Shown one piece after another: positions 5,879 to 10,626 of a stretch of DNA of 10,626 bases. Under the pieces are notes generated by a model that saw only the letters and a list, made by a program, of their open reading frames with translations, made no database searches and was not told where the DNA came from. The DNA lies in assembly GCA_946616535.1 (NCBI GenBank), contig CAMOJA010000031.1, positions 1 to 10,626 on the forward strand. Reading direction: 5' to 3'. Both the position numbers and the translations under genes were made by a program. The stretch is from an uncultured Bacteroidales bacterium (GTDB lineage: Bacteria > Bacteroidota > Bacteroidia > Bacteroidales > Paludibacteraceae). Within the stretch, counting starts at the first letter, position 1. Each line of letters starts with the position of its first letter.

Positions 5879-7270
5879 TTAATAACTAATTCTTTGTTTT
5901 CTCGGTTCCTTACTGTCTGCACATATCCAGTGCGCCAACGCCATGCTGTCAAGAATGGAGATGTCCGCGCCCTCGATCTGCGAGGTATAGCCAAAGCCGC
6001 CGTGTGATCCGATTGCCCGCTTGTCGCAGTTCGTCACAACTTGGGTCGCCGCCGATTGCTCCATGTGGCAAATCGTGCCTTGCGCAATTCCTTGCTCAAA
6101 AAGCGAGTACATCTTGACCACTTCGGCGACTTTCGGCAGTACCGGCGATTTTAGCTTTACCTCCTTCATCATGTCAGCAAGCATCGCCTTTCCATTGTCG
6201 CCATCCACGGCCACCTGTTGGACGTCTGCCGACTTCAGGAAGTCTAAAAGCCAGCCCATGCCGTCTCTGGTCGGTCGGCAGTCGATAGCTTCAAGGAGGA
6301 TTCTTCCGTCTGTGGTTTTTACCGCAATGGACATCGATACATTGACACCGTCATGACCAAACTTGATGCCAACGAACAGCTTACCTTTAAGGTCCGGTAG
6401 ATGGTCTGTACAGAGAGCGTCCCATTCGTTCCGGCTGATAGCTGACTTCTGGTTGTACTTGAGCCACAGGCCAAGTCTCTGAATGTTGAAGTCTATTTCG
6501 TCTTCGCCGATCTCTGACCGGATGGTCCGTTCCTTTAGAACGTAGCCAAGTGATGGGTTGGTTTTGTACCACGCGTCTATATCGTGCGGGTCCGTCATTT
6601 TATCGACCGACCATTCGCACCAACCAGATTCAAAACCGCTTCCTTGCAGCACTCGATCCCGGTACTTTGGGAAGACCGTTCCGGCTGATATTGCCGTTGG
6701 TGGCGTCCCTAACATGATGGTCTGCGGGTTCGCTGAATCCGACACGACGTACTTTAGAGCTGTTTCCTGTTCTGGGGTATACTCCTGGGCTTCATCAATA
6801 ATAAGCAGGTCGTATCCCTCGCCCAGGCCTCCGGTGGACGTTCTGGTTCTGAATTCTATTACAGCCCCATTCGCACAGTAAATATGTTCCTTGCCAAAAG
6901 CTCTGAACGTGGACGTCACGGCTATGTCGGACTTTTCGCAAAGTCGCATCAGCCGCTCCCATACCGCATGGGCCGTGCTCGCCCGGTGCGCTGTGTACAG
7001 GATTCGCTCCCCGTTCGCCAATCCCCAAAGGCATCTCATTAGGACGTTTTCAGACTTACCATTTCGCCTTGGTATGGAATAACCAAATTTCTGATGCGCC
7101 CAAAAGCCATCCTCGCTGACCGCCATCAGGTCGTAACACAGAGCTTCTTGCCACGGTAGAACTGTCCGCTCGGTAGCATTGTACAAGGCCACAGCCTCGC
7201 CGCCTTTTGTGCATGTGTAAGGTTCGATTACGGATACCGTCGGGCTTTGATTGCCGTAACGTGTATCCAT
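5879..7270 (-). CDS. terL: Terminase large subunit (packaging ATPase/nuclease)
   Basis: This 463-residue packaging motor pumps DNA through the portal and cuts it. The ATPase domain shows a Walker A-like PRRNGKS (residues 67-73), a Walker B with catalytic Glu (LLIIDEAQE, 155-163; D159/E160) and a coupling motif GTPP (188-191). The C-terminal RNase H-like nuclease shows GIKFGHDG (301-308), VAVDGDNG (353-360) and LDSMALAH (440-447); D307, D356 and D441 are candidates for the acidic catalytic set. The first motif has Lys where many terminases carry the Asp (GID), with Asp four residues later; actinophage-like terminases share this GVKFxxDG form. The start at 7270 has a perfect AAGGAGG site. Unusually, it follows portal and MuF instead of preceding them, and no small subunit is next to it. 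A strong hairpin terminator follows. Confidence 0.94.
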   Translation of the reverse strand: MDTRYGNQSPTVSVIEPYTCTKGGEAVALYNATERTVLPWQEALCYDLMAVSEDGFWAHQKFGYSIPRRNGKSENVLMRCLWGLANGERILYTAHRASTAHAVWERLMRLCEKSDIAVTSTFRAFGKEHIYCANGAVIEFRTRTSTGGLGEGYDLLIIDEAQEYTPEQETALKYVVSDSANPQTIMLGTPPTAISAGTVFPKYRDRVLQGSGFESGWCEWSVDKMTDPHDIDAWYKTNPSLGYVLKERTIRSEIGEDEIDFNIQRLGLWLKYNQKSAISRNEWDALCTDHLPDLKGKLFVGIKFGHDGVNVSMSIAVKTTDGRILLEAIDCRPTRDGMGWLLDFLKSADVQQVAVDGDNGKAMLADMMKEVKLKSPVLPKVAEVVKMYSLFEQGIAQGTICHMEQSAATQVVTNCDKRAIGSHGGFGYTSQIEGADISILDSMALAHWICADSKEPRKQRISY

Positions 7271-7283
7271 GTTATCCTCCTTG

Positions 7284-7292
7284 CTATGTCAT
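7284..7292 (-). other. Two-codon ORF (Met-Thr-stop) with its own strong ribosome site
   Basis: In the 52-base gap between MuF-like gene and terminase, ATG ACA TAG follows AAGGAGGA with four bases spacing. The terminase ribosome site (AAGGAGGATAAC, then ATG at 7270) follows immediately. The 9-mer CAAGGAGGA thus occurs twice, 22 bases apart (7297-7305 and 7275-7283). This may be a translational regulatory minigene, a duplication, or a scar of a lost gene. Expression is not demonstrable from sequence. Confidence 0.55.
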
Positions 7293-7322
7293 ACCGTCCT
7301 CCTTGGTTCAAACATTAGCTTT

Positions 7323-8186
7323 CTATGTGAAATGCCGTTCAGCCTGTCCGTTGCGACCGCCTCGCCATTCCTCATTGAGTATCTTGCGGGCCTCTTCCTT
7401 GCCGTACATCTGCCGACGCCGCCGGAGTTCCGCATTCCTTGAGTTGCTGAATACTTCGCCTGTATTCCACAGGACCTTGTCGGTGTCCTTTTCGCCTTTA
7501 GCCAGGGCCGTGATTCTTCCCTGTACGCTGCCATTAGGGTAATACATGACAGTACAGGAACAGCCGGTGTGCCTCGCGAATACATTTTCTGGATGGTCTC
7601 CGTATTTCCAGACACCCTCCAGATCCTTGCACCAATCAGTGTGTTTCGTGTCGTGGCTGCCGTATCTGCCGGACCACTTCCTGGCAAGGACCGGCTCAAG
7701 GCCAAGGTTTCGCTGAAAAGTAGCGTTCGACCTTACCCAGTCGTCAACTACTCTCTGGGCGTATGTAACAAGCTCGCCATCGATGGCAAATTTGGCCGCT
7801 ACGATGTCGTCCGCATTTGTCACCGCATCGCGGACAGCCGCAAGCCGTTCAGCCTTTACGCCAGGATTAACAGCGTTTACTCCGATCCCGGCCATGGAAT
7901 TGAGCTCATCCTGTATAGTCTCGCAAACAAGCGAGGTTAGCTTGCCATTCTGTTCCAGGGCACCAACCACAGCGTCTGCGATTTCTCCAAGATCTGCGCC
8001 ATCCGGCACATGAACCGCCGCGGCATCGAACGACCGGCGGAGGATCCGACCGACTTCAAGGGAAAACTTGTGGGCATCTTCGTAAGTTGCCACGCCTCGA
8101 CGGATCTGCTTATAAACCGCTTCAATGGCCTTGTTTGATTCAAACAGGCCTGTGAATTCATCCCTTATAGCTTTCTCAAAATCCAT
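7323..8186 (-). CDS. MuF-like minor head protein
   Basis: This 287-residue protein starts MDFEKAIRDEFTGLFESNKAIEAVYKQI. The N-terminal two thirds are helical. Residues 136-172 (DGELVTYAQRVVDDWVRSNATFQRNLGLEPVLARKW) lead to the MuF-type cysteine/histidine region with TDWCKDLEGVW (183-193) and FARHTGCSC (203-211), then VMYYPNGS and a basic tail (RRRRQMYG). C186, H206, C209 and C211 are the likely metal/structural residues. MuF-like proteins sit inside the head near the portal and may be ejected with DNA. The start is three bases after the portal stop, and GGGGGTG at the portal end serves as ribosome site. No extra toxin or ADP-ribosyltransferase domain is fused; the protein ends soon after the MuF motif. 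Confidence 0.87.
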   Translation of the reverse strand: MDFEKAIRDEFTGLFESNKAIEAVYKQIRRGVATYEDAHKFSLEVGRILRRSFDAAAVHVPDGADLGEIADAVVGALEQNGKLTSLVCETIQDELNSMAGIGVNAVNPGVKAERLAAVRDAVTNADDIVAAKFAIDGELVTYAQRVVDDWVRSNATFQRNLGLEPVLARKWSGRYGSHDTKHTDWCKDLEGVWKYGDHPENVFARHTGCSCTVMYYPNGSVQGRITALAKGEKDTDKVLWNTGEVFSNSRNAELRRRRQMYGKEEARKILNEEWRGGRNGQAERHFT

Positions 8187-8189
8187 CGA

Positions 8190-9404
8190 TTACACCCCCA
8201 TAAGGTCGCGGAGCTTTTCATCCGTGAAGTAATCGGGGAATGCGCTTTGAAGTTTCAATGCAGCGTCACCGATGCCGGACAGGGCCGTCATGCTGGTGTC
8301 GAATATCGGTTCCCACTTCGGCTGTATGTCATAAAGAACGCTGCGCTTATACGCCCGCTTATCCCTGACGCATGCAGCAAGGAACCCAGCATTTAGCAGG
8401 CCTGTCCCAAAGTTCTTCTGGGCTTTCTTCGCTTTCAGCCGGAGTGCTTCATGGGATGCCTTTATCGCTTCGGAGCTGCTCGGGTTGTCCGTTGGGAATC
8501 CGAGGTCGTCCAACGTCAGCCCTGTTTCCCCCGCAAACATTCCGGCAAACATGCGCATCTGCTCGGTATGTGGGGCCATGCTCTGCTGCTGGAACTGGCC
8601 AACCACCGGATGGTCGCCGTCCTGGTCCTTGTCGACCCGGAACATCGAGGACATCGTAGCTCTCCACTTGTCCATTGCCTCCGCACTCGGGTCCATGCCG
8701 AGAACATACTTCTGCGGGTATGAATAGAACTCCGCAGCAATCTCCGACCGCTTTGCTGTCCTGACCGCAGAAGCCACGATCGACATACACGCCCGGCTAA
8801 TTCTGCTGTGACCAAAAGGCCTCTTTGCGTCCGGCCGGTTAATGACCGGGACAAGAAGCGGGTAGTCGGCTGGGTTTGGCATTTCGCCCACACGCCTGCC
8901 GTTCATATATACCGCGGTCGATTCCTTCGTGAAATATGCCTCGATAATCGGGTTATCATACTCATCGAATTCAAGAACAGCGTACCCTTCCCGCAGCATG
9001 TTGGTGATCGGGTCAATAATGCCGGTAGCATGTGCGCCGTCAATGGCCCTCATAGTCGGATCGCCGTGTTCGTCCGCTGTGATGTAGATGAAATCACATG
9101 AGCTGATAAGCGCGCCGAGAACCAGGCTGTCAACCATGACATCCTTGTTGTTCAGGTTATAGATGCTATTCAGATCCATGTGGTCGTTGCTGAATTCCCG
9201 AAAGCTGATCCGGTCTGCCAGGCTGTCCACTGCGTTCCCGCACCACCCCAGGCACCCCATCCAGTATTTCAGATCCGGTGGCGTACTGATGCCGAAGTCC
9301 TTAACTACGTTCTTCATCTCGTAATATGAATAACGAAGCCGGACCCGGACCTGTTTTACGGCCAGCTTATTTTTCAGGTAGTTCATGCCTTTATATTCTG
9401 CCAT
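8190..9404 (-). CDS. Portal protein (SPP1 gp6-like)
   Basis: This 404-residue protein forms the dodecameric ring at the head vertex through which DNA enters and leaves. SPP1-type features are an N-terminal LKYWMGCLGWCGNAVDSLADRISFREFSND segment, a beta-rich wing (DFIYITADEHGDPTMRAIDGAHATGIIDPITNMLREGYAVLEFDEYDNPIIEAYFT), LVPVINRPDAKRPFGHSRISRACMSIVASAVRTAKRSEIAAEFYSYPQKYVLGMDP, an MFAGETGLTLDDLGFPTDNPSSSEAI turn and a C-terminal helix with HEALRLKAKKAQKNFGTGL. It is about 100 residues shorter than SPP1 gp6. The start has GGGAG seven bases upstream. An HNH nuclease precedes it and the MuF-like gene follows after three bases. Confidence 0.94.
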   Translation of the reverse strand: MAEYKGMNYLKNKLAVKQVRVRLRYSYYEMKNVVKDFGISTPPDLKYWMGCLGWCGNAVDSLADRISFREFSNDHMDLNSIYNLNNKDVMVDSLVLGALISSCDFIYITADEHGDPTMRAIDGAHATGIIDPITNMLREGYAVLEFDEYDNPIIEAYFTKESTAVYMNGRRVGEMPNPADYPLLVPVINRPDAKRPFGHSRISRACMSIVASAVRTAKRSEIAAEFYSYPQKYVLGMDPSAEAMDKWRATMSSMFRVDKDQDGDHPVVGQFQQQSMAPHTEQMRMFAGMFAGETGLTLDDLGFPTDNPSSSEAIKASHEALRLKAKKAQKNFGTGLLNAGFLAACVRDKRAYKRSVLYDIQPKWEPIFDTSMTALSGIGDAALKLQSAFPDYFTDEKLRDLMGV

Positions 9405-9421
9405 TTTTCTACTCCCATGAT

Positions 9422-9492
9422 TTACCGTGTGTTTTTTCGCCCAGTGACGGCGCGAGCGACAGAGGGCGGCCCGTGGGGGACCTATACCCCCC
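9422..9492. other. GC-rich spacer with inverted repeats; candidate cos/packaging region
   Basis: Between the HNH stop codon and the portal ribosome site lies noncoding DNA that contains two inverted repeats. One is CGCCC (9438-9442) with GGGCG (9464-9468). The other is GGGGG (9475-9479) with CCCCC (9487-9491), loop ACCTATA; the HNH stop codon lies in this loop. GC-rich symmetric DNA next to an HNH gene is where cos sites occur in HK97-type phages. No overhang site can be read directly, so the assignment is a hypothesis. Confidence 0.35.
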
Positions 9493-9853
9493 TATTTTCT
9501 TTATAATTAATCCAGTCAGCGTGTTGTTCGAGCACTCTATTGGATATTATTTTCTTCGATGCTGGTCCAAGGCTGTCAGTATAGGCCTCGGCCAGGATCT
9601 TGTCCGACTTCTGCCGGTTACAGCAGCGATGCGCGAGCTGTAGGTTACTAATGTCGCTCGGGTGTCCTCCCTTGCTGACTGGAATGATGTGGTCCACTGT
9701 CGGCGATAGCGGATGTGGATACTTGTAGCTGAAGTCCACCGGCTTGCCACAGATCCCACATGTATCCCGGGTGGCCAGTATCTTGGCCCGGGCTTTTTCA
9801 AACGCCCCCCGGTGTCCTGGGAGGCGGTCAGTTCTGACTCTGTCCTGTCCCAT
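9482..9853 (-). CDS. HNH endonuclease
   Basis: This 123-residue HNH nuclease (numbering from ATG at 9853) has CGIC (C32, C35), the metal-binding TVDHIIPVSKGG (D54, H55), NLQLAHRCCNRQKSDK (N70, H75, C77/C78, N79) and a basic C-terminus. The beta-beta-alpha metal fold nicks or cuts DNA; HNH proteins beside the packaging genes of HK97-like phages stimulate terminase cleavage at cos. An alternative GTG start at 9865 would add four residues, but it has no ribosome site, whereas ATG 9853 follows GGGGGAAGAT. The gene precedes the portal rather than a small terminase, which is unusual. A homing-type free-standing HNH is possible but less likely, since it lies in the normal late-operon position. Confidence 0.9.
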   Translation of the reverse strand: MGQDRVRTDRLPGHRGAFEKARAKILATRDTCGICGKPVDFSYKYPHPLSPTVDHIIPVSKGGHPSDISNLQLAHRCCNRQKSDKILAEAYTDSLGPASKKIISNRVLEQHADWINYKENRGV

Positions 9854-9861
9854 ATCTTCCC

Positions 9862-9895
9862 CCACAACAAAACACGGGCCAGTAAGTCCGGCCCG
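9862..9895 (-). terminator. Terminator-like hairpin upstream of the HNH gene
   Basis: On the minus strand CGGGCC, a nine-base loop and GGCCCG form a six-pair perfect GC stem, followed by TGTTTTGTTGT. The T-tract is interrupted, so strength is uncertain. It lies nine bases before the HNH ATG, immediately upstream of the late genes, so it could be an attenuator or antitermination target as well as a true terminator. Confidence 0.45.
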
Positions 9896-9941
9896 CGCTC
9901 TGCTTGTCGCTTGTGCAATTAGGTATTAAGGTGTGATAAAG

Positions 9942-9957
9942 CGAGAAACGAATCTCG
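9942..9957. repeat. Short hairpin in the leader
   Basis: CGAGA (9942-9946) and TCTCG (9953-9957) form a five-pair stem with a six-base loop. On the minus strand it is followed by CTTTATC, too weak a T-tract for a confident terminator. It lies in the untranslated stretch between the late regulator and the HNH gene. Confidence 0.3.
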
Positions 9958-9982
9958 TCTTCGTGTTTTCCACAGCTTAACA

Positions 9983-10015
9983 ATAATACAGGATGTATAT
10001 GACATTCAATGACAT
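9983..10015 (-). promoter_or_regulatory. Possible late promoter/operator with tandem ATGTCAT repeats
   Basis: Just after the late-regulator stop codon the minus strand carries ATGTCAT twice with a period of ten bases (10009-10015 and 9999-10005). A TATTAT -10-like hexamer (9983-9988) lies downstream of the repeats and TTGAAT (10004-10009) is a possible -35; their 15-base spacing is short, which would fit an activator-dependent promoter. The repeat spacing of one helical turn suits a bound regulator. Promoter activity is inference. Confidence 0.4.
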
Positions 10016-10017
10016 GA

Positions 10018-10518
10018 TTACTTTTTCCGCCGCAAAATCTTATCTACCGCAGCCAGCGCCTCACCATGCAGTCTAATGGTGTGCCGCCATGAATAGGACA
10101 TCTCAACGGCAATCAGCTCAAACGTCTGGCCCTGGATATAGCGGCGATGTAATACAGCCATTAGGGTAGTGTCCCCGACTTCCTGTATTGTCGCCTCGAT
10201 CTCTTCCCGCTTCTTCCACAGCTCGGCCCGCTGCCGTTCGGTCTGGACCTTTAAGCCCTCAAGGATCCGCTGCAGCTCTTTCCTCCTTGCCTCATTCATC
10301 CGGTCCGCATCGGCAGCCGCTTCGGTTCCGGTCGGGTCTGTCGTTCCGGTTCCGTGAGGCTGTCCGTCCGGCCACGGTGACCGAATGGTTCCGACATCCA
10401 GCCCGGTCAGCTCGGCATTGATGTCAAGAAGTCGGGCGTCACATTGGCGGAGTAATTCCTTTGCGGCTCGGTATTGGTTCAGATATTCTTTTGCGGTTGT
10501 TAATCGGTTCGTTGTCAT
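10018..10518 (-). CDS. Late-gene transcription regulator, DUF1492/sigma-region-4-like
   Basis: This 166-residue protein begins at ATG 10518 (MTTNRLTTAKEYLNQYR). A GAGG ribosome site sits six bases upstream, preferred over ATG 10581, which lies inside the upstream gene. The first 110 residues are charged helices broken by a Thr/Gly/Pro/Ala linker (about 47-72). The C-terminal 50 residues have TTLMAVLHRRYIQGQTFELIAVEMSYSWRHTIRLHGEALAAVDKIL, a helix-turn-helix like sigma-70 region 4 and the DUF1492/ArpU/RinA-type late activators. Such proteins switch on packaging and structural genes; the tandem repeats just downstream are the natural candidate target. The upstream gene stop is one base before this ATG, so translation is coupled. 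DUF1492 naming is from motif pattern. Confidence 0.87.
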   Translation of the reverse strand: MTTNRLTTAKEYLNQYRAAKELLRQCDARLLDINAELTGLDVGTIRSPWPDGQPHGTGTTDPTGTEAAADADRMNEARRKELQRILEGLKVQTERQRAELWKKREEIEATIQEVGDTTLMAVLHRRYIQGQTFELIAVEMSYSWRHTIRLHGEALAAVDKILRRKK

Positions 10519-10519
10519 G

Positions 10520-10626
10520 TTAATCCTCGTCGTTGTTATTCCTGTACACGTTGCACACCTGTCCACAATCTCTCGGCTCATTCTTCACCCTGCATATCCG
10601 CACGTTCCCCCACGCAAACAGCTCGG
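10520..10626 (-). CDS. Unidentified protein, C-terminal 34 residues (enters from the window edge)
   Basis: A frame open at the window edge (first full codon at 10624) runs to TAA at 10522-10520. The visible tail is ELFAWGNVRICRVKNEPR followed by DCGQVCNVYRNNNDED. Its last codons carry the GAGG ribosome site of the late regulator, whose ATG follows the stop after one base, a normal coupled arrangement that supports the frame. I do not recognise the family. An alternative short frame from the same edge that ends TGA near 10578 is less likely, because it gives no coupling to the next gene. Confidence 0.65.
   Translation of the reverse strand, partial: ELFAWGNVRICRVKNEPRDCGQVCNVYRNNNDED

Noticed and set aside
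9475..9505. A plus-strand terminator formed by GGGGG/CCCCC plus following T-rich DNA
   Set aside because: The shape is plausible, but no plus-strand gene ends here; kept only as part of the possible cos region.
10018..10581. A longer late-regulator start at ATG 10581
   Set aside because: The extra 21 residues overlap the tail of the upstream frame, while ATG 10518 has GAGG at good spacing directly after the upstream stop.
1..10626. Defence islands, toxin-antitoxin pairs, CRISPR arrays, retrons, tRNAs or insertion sequences
   Set aside because: I looked on both strands and saw none; nearly all DNA is taken up by phage structural genes, and there is no gap of 300 bases without a gene.

Overview
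This window is a late structural module of a tailed double-stranded DNA phage or prophage with siphovirus organisation. Every gene I can support is on the minus strand, so gene order runs from base 10626 down to base 1. The host is most likely a Gram-positive bacterium of the Clostridia type. The grounds are strong AGGAGG-type ribosome sites before almost every gene, a DUF1492-like regulator, a DUF5361-like second tail-chaperone frame, and base composition near 50% G+C by eye. No integrase, lysogeny, lysis or bacterial gene is present, so I cannot say whether this is an integrated prophage or a free phage.

Layout in transcription order: the C-terminus of an unidentified small protein (10624-10520); a DUF1492/sigma-region-4-like late regulator (10518-10018); a noncoding stretch of about 160 bases with tandem ATGTCAT repeats, a possible promoter and a terminator-like hairpin; an HNH endonuclease (9853-9482); a GC-rich spacer with inverted repeats that could hold the packaging (cos) site; an SPP1-type portal (9404-8190); a MuF-like minor head protein (8186-7323); a two-codon ORF with its own strong ribosome site; the large terminase (7270-5879); an intrinsic terminator; scaffold (5801-5328); HK97-fold major capsid (5306-4416); a 46-residue basic-tailed small protein (4413-4273); four connector/neck/tail-completion genes with overlapping ends (4276-2956); major tail protein (2933-2370); two tail-assembly-chaperone frames (2341-2075 and 2057-1716) joined by a canonical A AAA AAC slippery site; and the first 569 codons of a tape measure protein (1709 to the window edge).

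The genes form one assembly line. The portal, MuF protein, scaffold and capsid build the prohead. The terminase, probably with the HNH nuclease, fills it. The connector, head-closure and neck proteins seal it, and the tail tube, chaperones and tape measure build a long non-contractile tail.

The least ordinary points are the position of the large terminase (after portal and MuF rather than before them), the absence of a recognisable small terminase, the terminator that separates terminase from scaffold/capsid, the mini-ORF with duplicated ribosome site, and the very clean programmed frameshift. I see no defence system, CRISPR array, tRNA, rRNA or insertion sequence. The long plus-strand ORFs are antisense shadows.
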